NCBI GenBank assembly: GCA_016794625.1
Contig: JAEUGY010000114.1
Coordinates: 124,001 to 188,000, forward strand
Length of the DNA: 64,000 nucleotides
DNA from: Opitutaceae bacterium
Lineage (GTDB): Bacteria; Verrucomicrobiota; Verrucomicrobiia; Opitutales; Opitutaceae
Direction: 5' to 3'
This document shows, piece after piece, positions 42,636 through 52,176 of this stretch. The notes under the pieces were generated by a model, which had not been told where the DNA came from, searched no databases, and saw only the letters and a list, made by a program, of their open reading frames with translations. The position numbers were made by a program, and so were the translations under genes. How positions within the stretch are numbered: the stretch's first letter is position 1; each line of letters starts with the position of its first letter.

Positions 42636-44248
42636 GTGTGCTTCGTCTTATGGCCGGCCTGAATCCGCTCTTCCTGGTGCTTGCCGGGGCGGGTTTCTTC
42701 GTCGCCGGATGTGTCGCTCCGCCGATGAAACCACCTTCCGCGGCGGAGGAGGCGGCCTGGCTGGCGGAGGCGCCGCCAGCGCCGCGCGAATTCCGGGCGG
42801 CGTGGGTCGCGACGGTCGCCAACATCGACTGGCCGACACGGCCGGGATTGCCGGTGCACCAGCTGCGCGCGGAGATGATCGAGATCCTCGACCGGGCGCA
42901 CCGCATGGGTTTGAACGCGATTGTGCTGCAGGTGCGTCCCGCGGCGGATGCCCTCTATCCCTCGCGTCTGGAACCGTGGACCGAGTACCTGAGCGGTCGT
43001 CAGGGACGGGCTCCCGGCTGGTTCTATGACCCCTTGCGCGAGTGGATCGTGGAGGCTCATCGACGCGGCCTCGAACTGCACGCATGGCTCAATCCCTATC
43101 GCGCCCGCCATGTGACCGCGAAATCGCCCCTCGCGCCTAACCACTTGGCGCGCACCCATCCCGACGCCGTCAAGACCTACGGAGAACTCCTGTGGATGGA
43201 TCCCGGCGAACCGGTGGCCCGCCAGCGCACCCTGGATGTCGTGGCCGATATCGTCCGACGGTATGACGTCGATGGCATCCACATCGACGACTATTTTTAT
43301 CCGTATCCCCTCGTGGCGCCGGCCAATGCCGATCCCGCAGCGACCGCCATGGCGACGCTGCCCGGCACGCGCGAGTTTCCGGATGAACCCTCCTGGCAGC
43401 GCTACCGCGCGACCGGCGGCACGCTCGCCCGCGCCGACTGGCGGCGGGAGAACGTCAACGAGCTCGTGCGCGCCCTGCACGAGACCGTGCATCGCGTGAA
43501 GCCCTGGGTGCGTTTTGGCGTCAGCCCCTTTGGTATTGGACGCCCCGACCGCCGCCCGCCGGGCATTGCCGGATTCAGCCAGTACGACCAGCTCTTTGCC
43601 GATGTGGAGTTGTGGGTCGAACAAGGCTGGATGGACTACCTCAGCCCCCAGCTGTACTGGCCGATCGCGCAGAAGGCCCAGTCCTTCGAAGTGCTGATGG
43701 ATTATTGGATACGACAAAACCCCCGGCGTCGTCACCTCTGGCCCGGATTGTACACCAGCCAGGTGGCGGACACGGCCCGCGGATGGCAGGCGGAGGAGAT
43801 CCTCAGCCAGATCGACCTCCTGCGCCGCCGCCCCGAGGTCGGCGGACATGTGCACTTCAGCATGGTGGCCCTCAAGCAGGACCGCCGCGGCCTGGCGACC
43901 CAACTGCAGGCCCGCCCCTATGTCCAGCCGGCGCTCGTGCCGGCCACGCCCTGGCTGGCGCAGAGCACCCCGGCGAAACCACGGGTGCAGAGCGCCCGCC
44001 TCACCGGTGCGCCCGAGCGCCGCCGGATCCGTGTCTCCACCATGGATGCGACCGACCTGACCCACCTCGCCGTCTGGCGCAAGGCGGGTGGCGCGTGGAC
44101 CTTCTCCCTGCAGCCGGTGGGCAACCGCGACGTGCCGCTGACGATCGATCCGGCACGTGGACCGGTGGAGGCCATGGTCCTGAGCGTGATCGACCGCCTC
44201 GGCCAGGAGAGCGAGCGCGTCGTGGTGCTGACGAAGCCGGCGGACTGA
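42632..44248 (+). CDS. Lipoprotein glycosyl hydrolase-like (GHL10/DUF187, DigH-like)
   Basis: The protein has 538 residues with a lipoprotein signal (FFVAGC, Cys27). The DUF187/GHL10 TIM barrel starts EFRAAWVATVANIDWP and continues with LNAIVLQVRPAADALYPS, LHAWLNPYRA and VDGIHIDDYFYP (paired Asp). RFGVSPFGIG and WMDYLSPQLYWPI follow, with a beta-sandwich domain at the C-terminus. Escherichia coli DigH (YddW) of this family cuts denuded peptidoglycan glycan strands. Overlapping murQ by four bases and lying just before an AmpG-like gene, a role in cutting stripped glycans at the outer membrane is well supported by context. Confidence 0.88.
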   Translation: MSVLRLMAGLNPLFLVLAGAGFFVAGCVAPPMKPPSAAEEAAWLAEAPPAPREFRAAWVATVANIDWPTRPGLPVHQLRAEMIEILDRAHRMGLNAIVLQVRPAADALYPSRLEPWTEYLSGRQGRAPGWFYDPLREWIVEAHRRGLELHAWLNPYRARHVTAKSPLAPNHLARTHPDAVKTYGELLWMDPGEPVARQRTLDVVADIVRRYDVDGIHIDDYFYPYPLVAPANADPAATAMATLPGTREFPDEPSWQRYRATGGTLARADWRRENVNELVRALHETVHRVKPWVRFGVSPFGIGRPDRRPPGIAGFSQYDQLFADVELWVEQGWMDYLSPQLYWPIAQKAQSFEVLMDYWIRQNPRRRHLWPGLYTSQVADTARGWQAEEILSQIDLLRRRPEVGGHVHFSMVALKQDRRGLATQLQARPYVQPALVPATPWLAQSTPAKPRVQSARLTGAPERRRIRVSTMDATDLTHLAVWRKAGGAWTFSLQPVGNRDVPLTIDPARGPVEAMVLSVIDRLGQESERVVVLTKPAD

Positions 44249-44281
44249 ACCCATGACCGACTGTTTATCCCTCTGACCCCC

Positions 44282-45580
44282 ATGACCCCGACGCCGACAC
44301 CCCCCGCCGTGAAACAGCATCCCTGGCGTTGGATACCGACACTCTATTTCGGACAGGGCATCCCGTATGTCGTCGTCATGACGCTGTCGGTGGTCATGTA
44401 CAAGAACCTCGACATCTCGAACACCGAGATCGCGTTCTACACGAGCTGGCTGAATCTTCCGTGGGTCATCAAGCCGCTGTGGTCGCCGCTGGTGGACATG
44501 TTTCGGACCAAGCGCTTCTGGATCGTCACCCTCCAGTTCGGCATCGGCGCAGCGCTGGCCATGGTGGCACTGACGCTGCCCACCTCGAAGTTCTTCCAGC
44601 TCTCGCTGGCCATGTTCTGGCTGATGGCGTTCAGTTCCGCGACGCATGACATTGCGGCCGACGGGTTTTATCTCCTCGCGATGGAACGCCACCAGCAGGC
44701 CGCGTTCGTCGGCGTGCGCAGCACCTTTTACCGCCTGTCGATGATCGCGGGGCAGGGAGGGCTGGTGTATCTGGCCGGACACCTGCAGACCACCCTTGGG
44801 AGTGTGGTCCAGGCCTGGGTGTATGTGCTGATCCTGCTGGCCGTCTTCATGGCGTTGATCGGCGCGTACCATGTCTGGGCGCTCCCCCGTCCGGCCGAGG
44901 ACCGGGCGGTGCGGTCTGGACGCGGCGTGCTGACCCAATTCATCGAGGTGTTCGGCGCCTTTTTCCGGAAACCCGCGATCCTCTCCATTCTCGGATTTCT
45001 CCTGCTTTATCGCTTCGCGGAGTCGCAGTTGCTCAAGCTGGTGACGCCGTTTCTATTGGATGGACGGGAGAAGGGCGGCCTCGGCCTCACGACCCAGGAC
45101 GTGGGCCTCGCCTATGGCACGGCCGGAGTGATCGCGCTCACGCTGGGCGGATTGCTGGGCGGGTACCTCATTTCACGCTTCGGGCTGAAGCGCATGCTCT
45201 GGCCCATGGTGATTTCCATCAACGTGCCGAATCTCGTGTATGTGGCCATGGGAGTGGTGCAGCCCGACCAGCTCGCCGTCGTCGCCGGGGGGCTGGTCCT
45301 GGAGCAGTTTGGATACGGCTTTGGGTTCACCGCCTACATGGTGTTCATGATGATGGTCGCAGAGGGAGAGCACAAGACGGCGCACTATGCGCTCTGCACC
45401 GGGTTCATGGCCCTCGGCATGATGCTGCCGGGCATGCCGGCAGGCTGGCTCCAGGATCACCTCGGTTACGTGAACTTCTTCATCTGGGTCTGTGTCGCGA
45501 CCATCCCCTCGTTCGCTGTGGCTGCGATGGTCCGGATCGAGCCGGGGTTTGGGAAGAAGGTGGCGGAGGCGGGGGAGTGA
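44282..45580 (+). CDS. ampG: MFS permease of the AmpG type
   Basis: The protein has 432 residues with about twelve membrane helices. IPTLYFGQGIPYVVVM, WLNLPWVIKPLWSPLVDMF and SSATHDIAADGFYL match AmpG-like permeases, in which PW..K..W.P..D and T.DIA.D are conserved. AmpG carries anhydro-muropeptides (GlcNAc-anhMurNAc with or without peptide) into the cytoplasm with protons. The gene follows the DigH-like gene by 33 bases in the murQ operon and converges on the amidase-nagZ pair. A broader MFS sugar transporter is the alternative, but the gene neighbourhood favours AmpG. Confidence 0.82.
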   Translation: MTPTPTPPAVKQHPWRWIPTLYFGQGIPYVVVMTLSVVMYKNLDISNTEIAFYTSWLNLPWVIKPLWSPLVDMFRTKRFWIVTLQFGIGAALAMVALTLPTSKFFQLSLAMFWLMAFSSATHDIAADGFYLLAMERHQQAAFVGVRSTFYRLSMIAGQGGLVYLAGHLQTTLGSVVQAWVYVLILLAVFMALIGAYHVWALPRPAEDRAVRSGRGVLTQFIEVFGAFFRKPAILSILGFLLLYRFAESQLLKLVTPFLLDGREKGGLGLTTQDVGLAYGTAGVIALTLGGLLGGYLISRFGLKRMLWPMVISINVPNLVYVAMGVVQPDQLAVVAGGLVLEQFGYGFGFTAYMVFMMMVAEGEHKTAHYALCTGFMALGMMLPGMPAGWLQDHLGYVNFFIWVCVATIPSFAVAAMVRIEPGFGKKVAEAGE

Positions 45581-45610
45581 ACGCTGAGCACTAACGCTGA
45601 AGGGTCCGGA

Positions 45611-46804
45611 TCAAGTCTTCGGATTTTCTGAACTTTCGCCCTTCACTCCTCGCCCTTCACTCTTCACCGCATCGCGGTGCAGAGCGGGGAGTCCGAGCAG
45701 GCGGCGGGCGCTGTTGATGACTTTGGGCCACTGCAGCGCGGGGCCGGGGTCGGTCTTGTTGGTCTGGATGTGGTAGTGACCGAGCACACCTTTGAACCGG
45801 GCGAGGTCTTCGTCGGGAAGTTTGCGCGGAATCAGCTCCCCGGTGGCGTCGCGCGGGTAGTCGCAGGAGATCTGGGGGAAGACCTTGCACAGCGCGGCGG
45901 TGAGTTTGATCAGGGCCGCGTACTGCTGCGGAGTAAGGTCGTACTGCACGAGGGTGGTGTTCTGGATGTCACCCGTGACTGGTGCGGGCCGGGCGGGACG
46001 GCCGACGAAGTCCGGAGTGTGCAGCATCGGGTCGCCCAGGCGCTCGGGCACGGTGATGACCGGCTGCCCGTCCGGCCCCGGACGGTACCAGTCCTGGAGC
46101 GGCTTCGTGTCGGCCGGGGGATAGGCACCCATATTGGCGATTTCGATACCGACGGAGCGATCATTGGACGTCGTGGCGTGCCAGGCGCGTTCCTTCAGAT
46201 CGAGCGTCTGGTAGATCGTGCCATCGATATCGAGCATGAAGTGGATGCTCAATCCGCGGTGGTCGTGCAGCACATTGAAGCACGACTTGCTGATGCCGCA
46301 GACGTCGTAGTGCAGGACAAACTGGTCCACCACTCGCTGCAACGTCGGCAGGTCCCAGCCCCCGCCGCGCACGCGCTCGATTTCCGCGTCTGACAGGCCG
46401 TTTTTGCGCAGGCCGTAGCGATTCGGCGTGCGCAGGGCCTTGACGGCAGCGGCGGTGGATTCCCAGCCGCTCTCGGCGATGGGGGCGAAACGGCGCTCGA
46501 CCCGGTAGGCATCGTAGCCGCCCGGGTCCATCCAGGTCACGACCCGGGTTCCCGTGTGAAACATCCGCCCCGCCACGATGATCTCGTCCCCCTTGCGGGG
46601 CACGAACGTCCGCGGACGCGCCAGATGGCAGCCGCCCAGCAGCAGCGGCGCGAGAAAGAGAAGCAGCAGGATGCAAAAGCCCGATGTAGGGCCGCCCCTT
46701 GCGGGCGCGCCTCGCTGGGCGGAGGTGACGCAACGCGCGGGGCGAAACGCGGGCGGAGGAGGCGTGGCCGCGAGGGCCAGCCCTACAGGGGAGGATCGGA
46801 TCAT
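45611..46804 (-). CDS. N-acetylmuramoyl-L-alanine amidase lipoprotein (Amidase_2, AmiD-like), with repeat-derived termini
   Basis: The protein has 397 residues as read. The Amidase_2 zinc site is seen in QFVLHYDVCG, RAWHATTSNDRSVGIEIANMG and a C-terminal GHYHIQTNKTDPGPALQW. The enzyme cuts the MurNAc-L-Ala bond of muropeptides. A lipoprotein signal (ILLLLFLAPLLLGGC) ends at Cys59 instead of about Cys20, because residues 7-40 are encoded by a REPIN-like element (46685-46787). The last 20 residues (DAVKSEGRGVKGESSENPKT) come from a family D repeat. The start at 46804 is supported by a 4-base overlap (ATGA) with nagZ, and no other ATG, GTG or TTG precedes the signal. The long N-terminus may hamper export. 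Confidence 0.85.
   Translation of the reverse strand: MIRSSPVGLALAATPPPPAFRPARCVTSAQRGAPARGGPTSGFCILLLLFLAPLLLGGCHLARPRTFVPRKGDEIIVAGRMFHTGTRVVTWMDPGGYDAYRVERRFAPIAESGWESTAAAVKALRTPNRYGLRKNGLSDAEIERVRGGGWDLPTLQRVVDQFVLHYDVCGISKSCFNVLHDHRGLSIHFMLDIDGTIYQTLDLKERAWHATTSNDRSVGIEIANMGAYPPADTKPLQDWYRPGPDGQPVITVPERLGDPMLHTPDFVGRPARPAPVTGDIQNTTLVQYDLTPQQYAALIKLTAALCKVFPQISCDYPRDATGELIPRKLPDEDLARFKGVLGHYHIQTNKTDPGPALQWPKVINSARRLLGLPALHRDAVKSEGRGVKGESSENPKT
45631..45679. repeat. Family D repeat inside the amidase 3' end
   Basis: CTTTCGCCCTTCACTCCTCG and more, ending in the hairpin CACCGC-atc-GCGGTG. Related copies are at 57221-57264 and, inverted and partial, at 3906-3941. Confidence 0.7.
46685..46787. 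repeat. REPIN-like inverted repeat pair, family A copy 2, inside the amidase gene
   Basis: Arm TGTAGGGCCGCCCCTTGCGG (46685-46714) and inverse arm ending GCCAGCCCTACA (46761-46787). It lies wholly within the reading frame just after the start codon, adding about 34 codons. Confidence 0.8.
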
Positions 46805-47862
46805 GGCTTCACCCCCATCCGGAGTTTCAGCGACTGGATACGCTGAACTGATTCATCGATGCGGGCTTCGGGGATCCGACCGGAGGAGACGGCACGGACG
46901 AGGATGTCGATGGCCTTCGGCGCGATGTCGGGATCGTAGCTCTGGTTGTTGCCGAAGCAGAGCACATCGATGCCGGCCTCGATCGCGGACGGCACGGATT
47001 CCTCCAGGCCATACTGACTGGAGATGGCGCGCATTTCCATATCGTCGCTCGTCACCACGCCCTGGAAGCCCAGCTTTTGCCGGAGAAGACCCGTGATGAC
47101 GGCCCGCGACAAGGTGGCGGGCCGGTCCGGGTCGAGCCGCGCGTTGAAGACATGGCAGCTCATGACCGCGTCGCAAAGATCCGCCGTAATCAGACGCTGG
47201 AAAGGGATCAGTTCCTTTTCACTCCACGTCTGGGTGACGTCGACCAGGCCGAGATGGGTGTCGCCGGCCGCGCTTCCATGTCCCGGGAAGTGCTTCAGGC
47301 ACGTCAGCACGCCTTCATCGCGGTGGGCTTGCACCACGGCGCTGGCATGGCGGGCGGTCCGTTCCGGGTCGGAGGAGAAACAACGCCGTTTGCCCTTGAT
47401 AATGGGATTGTTCGGATTCGCGTCCAGGTCCACCACCGGAGCGAGGTTGAAGTTGATGCCGACGCTGGCGAGCGTCCGGGCGGTGATCCGGGCCTGGCGG
47501 GTGGTTTCCTCAAGCTGGTCGAGTTGACCCAGTTCGTCCTGAGACACACTGGGCGGAAAGCCGTAGTCGGCTTTCAGCCGATTGACGCGACCTCCCTCCT
47601 GATCGATTGAGACCAGCAACGTCCCCGGCTGTCGGGCGCATGCCTGCAGGTGGGCGACCAGGCGTTTGACCTGGTCGGGTGAGACCACGTTGCGTCGCCG
47701 GGCCGTGGCATCGACCATTTCCTGATCAAAGAGAACGATGCCGCCCACCGCGTGGTCGCGCAGATCGCGCTCGATCAGGCTGCACTCGCCCGGTTCGGCA
47801 CCACGGAACCCGACCATCAGAAGCTGACCGATTTTCTCACGAAGACGAAGGGAGGAGGACAT
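46801..47862 (-). CDS. nagZ: Beta-N-acetylglucosaminidase (GH3)
   Basis: The protein has 353 residues, the usual NagZ length. LLVSIDQEGGRVNRL (substrate site), KHFPGHGSAAGDTHLGLV (the NagZ loop with the catalytic His-Asp pair) and GVVTSDDMEMRAI (nucleophile Asp) are all present. The enzyme removes GlcNAc from GlcNAc-anhMurNAc(-peptide) in the cytoplasm; there is no signal peptide. The ATG at 47862 follows a purine-rich stretch and fits the family start. Its stop overlaps the amidase start by four bases, so nagZ and the amidase gene form a coupled pair. Confidence 0.94.
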   Translation of the reverse strand: MSSSLRLREKIGQLLMVGFRGAEPGECSLIERDLRDHAVGGIVLFDQEMVDATARRRNVVSPDQVKRLVAHLQACARQPGTLLVSIDQEGGRVNRLKADYGFPPSVSQDELGQLDQLEETTRQARITARTLASVGINFNLAPVVDLDANPNNPIIKGKRRCFSSDPERTARHASAVVQAHRDEGVLTCLKHFPGHGSAAGDTHLGLVDVTQTWSEKELIPFQRLITADLCDAVMSCHVFNARLDPDRPATLSRAVITGLLRQKLGFQGVVTSDDMEMRAISSQYGLEESVPSAIEAGIDVLCFGNNQSYDPDIAPKAIDILVRAVSSGRIPEARIDESVQRIQSLKLRMGVKP

Positions 47863-48108
47863 GGAGTTCGAGCCACAGTGACCTTGGTCACGGTCGGTGG
47901 TGGGAGCAGGTTGATCCGTGTCCAGGACGGTTTCAACTGTGGTTTCGGGGCTTCGGCCCTCCCGGGACAAAAAGTCGACTGCCGTGGGTTGGTGCAGTTA
48001 AGCCTGCACTTTGTGCCGAGTCTGGGACGCAGGACGCTGAAGCCCGACCCCGCGCAAGGAGCAGGTGGGTCGTGGCAGCGATGGTGTCGAGTCGTGACAA
48101 GGATCGTA

Positions 48109-51100
48109 CTACGCAGACAGCACGCGATGGAGGATGGCCAGCAGCTCCTCGGCCTCGAAGGGTTTGCGGAGGACCGTGAGGTTTCGTGTATTACCCAGTC
48201 CGACCAATTCGGTACTGTAGCCCGTACAGACGATGACCTTCAAGGCGGGCCGCTCCTGGAGCAGGACGTCCGCCAACTCCCGGCCGTTCATTCCTTCGGG
48301 CATCACAAAGTCGGTCAGAAGCACCTGAATCTGCCCGTCGTGGTTCCGTGCCAGTTTCAAGGCCTCGGGACCGTTGCTGGCTTCGATCACCTTGTATCCA
48401 TGGCGCAAGAGGATCGAGCGTACGAACTGCCTGACGCTCGCCTCATCCTCGGCCACCAGAATGCATTCGCCTCCCGCGGCTGCGCGCTTCGGTGACAACG
48501 TGGGCGGAGAAAAGGAGACCGTTGCGGCCGTGGCAGGCAGGAAGACTTCAAACGTGGTCCCGCGCCCGGGCTCGCTGTGCACATCAATCCACCCCTGATG
48601 CTGTTTGATGATGCCGAAGGCGGTGGCGAGGCCGAGTCCGGTCCCGCGCCCGACCTCCTTGGTGGTGAAGAACGGTTCGAATACTCGGGACAACGTTTCC
48701 GCGTCCATGCCCGCGCCCGTGTCTTCCAAGGTCAGACGCACGTAGCGGCCTGGCAGGGCATCGGAGTCGCGCGGCGGGCTGCGGTCCGTCAGGTCCACCA
48801 CCGATGTCGACAGGCGCAACTCGCCTCCGCGTGGCATCGCGTCGCGGGCGTTGACCGCCATGTTGATCACGACCTGCTCGATCTGATGTTCGTCGCCCAC
48901 CACAGCCGGCACAGACGGGTCGAGTTGGTGGACGACCTGGATCGTTTCGCCCATGACCGGAGCCAGCAGACCGGTCAGCCGCACCACCATCGGATTGACC
49001 TCGAACGGTTTCACATCGAGCTGCTGCCGCCGGCTGTACGCCAGAAGCTGCTGGGTGAGTTTCGCCGCCCGGGTGACAGCGGTGCGGACTTGCTCAAGAG
49101 CATCCCGGTCTTCGGTGGTCAGTTGGGAGACATCGAGAATCAGTGAGACATGGCCGCCGATGATCGTCAGTAGATTGTTGAAGTCATGCGCCACTCCGGC
49201 CGCCAGCGTTCCAATCGCCTCCGTTTTCTGCAGGCGGTGAACCTGCATTTCGAGCGCGGAGCGTTCCGTGATGTCGAGCACCACGAAGAGGGCATGACGG
49301 CCGGTGGGCAGCTCAAAATCCTCTGCCGACATCAGCAGGCGACGGTTTCCCGAGGGCCTCACGACCAGCAACTCGCGATTGTGGACTGTCCGCCCGGCGC
49401 GAATCTCCGAGAAAACGGCGTCCCGTTCATCGGGTGACGGCCAAAGATCCAGGGTGGAGTCCGGACGACCGAGCACGCGTTCCAACGACCTTCCGGCGAG
49501 TTCGGCGAGCCCTGCGTTGGCCTCGACCACGGTTCCGTCCTCGACCCGGCAAAGCATGAGGGGAACCGGACTCGCCCGAAATGCTCGGGAGAGGAGCTCG
49601 CTCGTGTGGCGCAGTTGCTCCTCCGTTCGCAGTCGCTGGTCGATCTCGTGTTGCAGAGCGCGAGTACGTTCGGCGACCTGTCGCTCGAGTTGGCGTTGCG
49701 TCAGGCGAAGCAGCCGGAAACGCAGCCAGTACCCGAGGCCGAGGAGACCGGCCAAAAGCACCCCGGCACACACTCGGAACCAAAGCGTCTGGTAGAATCG
49801 GGGAAGCACACGGATGTTGGCCGTTACGCCGTCGAGATTCCAGACGCCGTCGCTGTTGCTCGCCAGGACTTGAAACCGGTAGAGTCCCGGTGCCAAGTTG
49901 GTGTAGAGCGTGTCGCGCCGGCGGTTCACGGAAACCCAGTCGGCGTCCACTCCTTCCAGCCGGTAGCGGAATTGATTCAGCTGACTATCCCGGAAACTGA
50001 GGGCGGAAAACTTGATGGCCAGCAGGCCGTTGCCGGGACCTGCTAGATATTCACCGTCTCGAAGCTTCACGCGGGAGTTGTTAAACTCCACCCGCTCAAG
50101 AACAACTTTGGGTGGTTGCACGGCGGGCGCGAAGGAAAGGGGATCGAGTACGACCAGGCCCGAGGCGGAGGTGAAATAGAGCTCGCCACTCTGACCGCGC
50201 GCGGTCGCGGGTTGAGCCCCACCTCGGTAGGTTCCACCGATGATGCCGTAGCGCGCTCCCAGGATGGCCGAGCCCACCGGGATGCCACTACCCTCCGGTC
50301 CGCCTTCAAGATTCGAGACTCTTAGGCCGTAGATTCCCGAAGGGCTGTTGATCCAGATCCCGCCCGAGCGGTCGTCAATCAGGGAGAATATCCGTTGATC
50401 CCGGAGTCCGTCCCCGCGGGTCCACTGCCGCATCTGTCCGTTGCGCAGTCGGGCCAGCCCCCCTGCAGTGCCAATCCACAATGCCCCGTCGTCGGTTTGC
50501 AGGAGGGCCTGCACCGACTCGTGGGGCAGGCCGCCCCGGCCGCTGCTGTAACGCTGGTTTCTCTCCGGTCCCACGTGCACCAACCCCTCGTCCGTGCCCA
50601 CCCACATTCCTTGCGCTTTATCCGCCAGAAGACATCGGACGCCGTGCTTGGGCAGGCGTGCTGCCAATGCGTCGGAACGTCGCGAACCATCCGCCTGAAT
50701 AATGACCACGCCCAGCCCTTCGCCACCGATCCAGAGATTGCCCTGCTGATCTTCAACGATGGCACGGACCGCGGTTCCGCCGACCCCCCAGGTTGCCGGC
50801 GCCGCCTTGGCCTTGCCGTTCTCGACAAGGTAGACTCCGTCGCTGGTGCCTGTCGCCAGGGATCCGTCACGTCGCTGCTCCATCGCCAGCACGCCAGGCT
50901 CCAGCGCAGGATTGCTTGATTGGAGGGGTAGCCGCTCGATCTGTCCGTCCTTCATCCGACTCAGTCCGCTGGAGTCGGAGCCAATCCAGAGCCATCCTTC
51001 TCGGTCCATCATCACGCTACGGGTGTCTTCCGGACTCATGCCGGTTGAACTGCGCACCAAACGGACTGATTCGCCGGAGATGAGCAGGGCGCCCTGTCCA

Positions 51101-52176
51101 CTCCCGACAATCAAGGATCCTTCGGCGTCCTGGAACAAGTCACGCACGTTCTCCACGATGGGAGACGAGATGGACGCCATGCGGCGGAACTCTCCTTTTC
51201 GAAACTCGAACAGTCCGGCCGACGTCCCGGCAAACAGCTTGCCGGAGCGATCGCGCAACCAGTCTGTCACCACCACCTGGCTGGGCAGGCCTCGGAGTTC
51301 GCTCTCGGTGGTCACACGTCCGTCGGGCTTGAGTCCAAGTACCCCACTGGGTCGAAGCCCGCACCAAAGCACGCCGTTGGCGTCGCGTCCCAGGGAATTG
51401 ACGCCGGCGCCCAAAGGAAACTGGCGTTCCGGAATGAGGAGGTGGAATTTATTCCCGTCCCATCGAAGGGGCGGACCGTCGCGCCAGCCGACGATGATTG
51501 AACCGTCCGGCTCAGGCAGCAGATCGGCGACCGCTTCCATCGCGGTGTTCGTGGGGTGGCCGATTTCACCGAGAGTCTTGCCGTCCCAGCAAAACAAGCC
51601 GCCGGTGGTGCCGATCCACAGTCTGCCCTGGGTGTCTTCCGCCAGCGCCTGGATGTCACCCGGAAGTTCTTTGTGACGTTCGAAGACACCGAAGGCCTCG
51701 TCCCTCATCCAAGCCAGCCCGTTGCCGCCCGTGCCGATCCATAACGTGCCGTCCCGTGTCGGGAGCAGCACCTGGATCCGATCATTTCGCGTCATCGGCG
51801 GCACGGTAGGTTGAGGGCGATCGTCGATCCGCTTCAGGTTGGTGCCGTTGTAACGCACCAACCCTCCGCTGGTGCCGAACCAGAGATGTCCGTCGGCTGA
51901 CTGCGCGACGGCGAGCACTTCGTTTTCCGTCAGCCCGTCCTCGACCGTCCAGCGCGTCAGTCGGTAGGAAAGGTCATCGCGTGGCGTCTCCCTCACCGGG
52001 GCGGCCTGCACCACTCGCGTCAAGGGAACGATCTTGGGTGTGGCTTGTGCAAGGATCGGAGGCGCCATGCACCCTCCCGCTACGGCTGCTGCAACCCATG
52101 CGCGCCATCCGGCCGGCACCGTGCTCCGGTTTCGCCGGCGGTGTCCGATCAAAAAAAGGCAGAAAAAGGTCCACAC
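48109..52176 (-). CDS. Hybrid sensor kinase with regulator-propeller sensor, PAS, HisKA/HATPase and receiver
   Basis: About 1355 residues. After an N-terminal hydrophobic segment comes a periplasmic double beta-propeller of Reg_prop repeats (about 60-730; DGHLWFGTSGGLVRY, DGTLWIGTGGNGLAW). A Y_Y_Y domain (about 745-820, LAIKFSALSFRD) and one membrane helix (VCAGVLLAGLLGLGYWL) follow. Then come a coiled coil, a PAS domain (FRASPVPLMLCRVEDG), HisKA with His near 997 (GVAHDFNNLL), HATPase (LEDTGAGM, GRGTGLGLAT) and a C-terminal receiver with Asp near 1289 (LLTDFVMP). No DNA-binding domain is attached, unlike Bacteroides hybrid systems. The start is uncertain; the GTG at 52176 is proposed. The genes on both sides concern peptidoglycan, so it may sense wall fragments (inference). 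Confidence 0.85.
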   Translation of the reverse strand: MWTFFCLFLIGHRRRNRSTVPAGWRAWVAAAVAGGCMAPPILAQATPKIVPLTRVVQAAPVRETPRDDLSYRLTRWTVEDGLTENEVLAVAQSADGHLWFGTSGGLVRYNGTNLKRIDDRPQPTVPPMTRNDRIQVLLPTRDGTLWIGTGGNGLAWMRDEAFGVFERHKELPGDIQALAEDTQGRLWIGTTGGLFCWDGKTLGEIGHPTNTAMEAVADLLPEPDGSIIVGWRDGPPLRWDGNKFHLLIPERQFPLGAGVNSLGRDANGVLWCGLRPSGVLGLKPDGRVTTESELRGLPSQVVVTDWLRDRSGKLFAGTSAGLFEFRKGEFRRMASISSPIVENVRDLFQDAEGSLIVGSGQGALLISGESVRLVRSSTGMSPEDTRSVMMDREGWLWIGSDSSGLSRMKDGQIERLPLQSSNPALEPGVLAMEQRRDGSLATGTSDGVYLVENGKAKAAPATWGVGGTAVRAIVEDQQGNLWIGGEGLGVVIIQADGSRRSDALAARLPKHGVRCLLADKAQGMWVGTDEGLVHVGPERNQRYSSGRGGLPHESVQALLQTDDGALWIGTAGGLARLRNGQMRQWTRGDGLRDQRIFSLIDDRSGGIWINSPSGIYGLRVSNLEGGPEGSGIPVGSAILGARYGIIGGTYRGGAQPATARGQSGELYFTSASGLVVLDPLSFAPAVQPPKVVLERVEFNNSRVKLRDGEYLAGPGNGLLAIKFSALSFRDSQLNQFRYRLEGVDADWVSVNRRRDTLYTNLAPGLYRFQVLASNSDGVWNLDGVTANIRVLPRFYQTLWFRVCAGVLLAGLLGLGYWLRFRLLRLTQRQLERQVAERTRALQHEIDQRLRTEEQLRHTSELLSRAFRASPVPLMLCRVEDGTVVEANAGLAELAGRSLERVLGRPDSTLDLWPSPDERDAVFSEIRAGRTVHNRELLVVRPSGNRRLLMSAEDFELPTGRHALFVVLDITERSALEMQVHRLQKTEAIGTLAAGVAHDFNNLLTIIGGHVSLILDVSQLTTEDRDALEQVRTAVTRAAKLTQQLLAYSRRQQLDVKPFEVNPMVVRLTGLLAPVMGETIQVVHQLDPSVPAVVGDEHQIEQVVINMAVNARDAMPRGGELRLSTSVVDLTDRSPPRDSDALPGRYVRLTLEDTGAGMDAETLSRVFEPFFTTKEVGRGTGLGLATAFGIIKQHQGWIDVHSEPGRGTTFEVFLPATAATVSFSPPTLSPKRAAAGGECILVAEDEASVRQFVRSILLRHGYKVIEASNGPEALKLARNHDGQIQVLLTDFVMPEGMNGRELADVLLQERPALKVIVCTGYSTELVGLGNTRNLTVLRKPFEAEELLAILHRVLSA

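Noticed and set aside
42515..44938. 807-codon open frame antisense to the DigH-like and ampG genes
   Set aside because: It is rich in His, Arg and Gly and spans two convincing genes on the other strand; the reading is an artefact of GC-rich codons.
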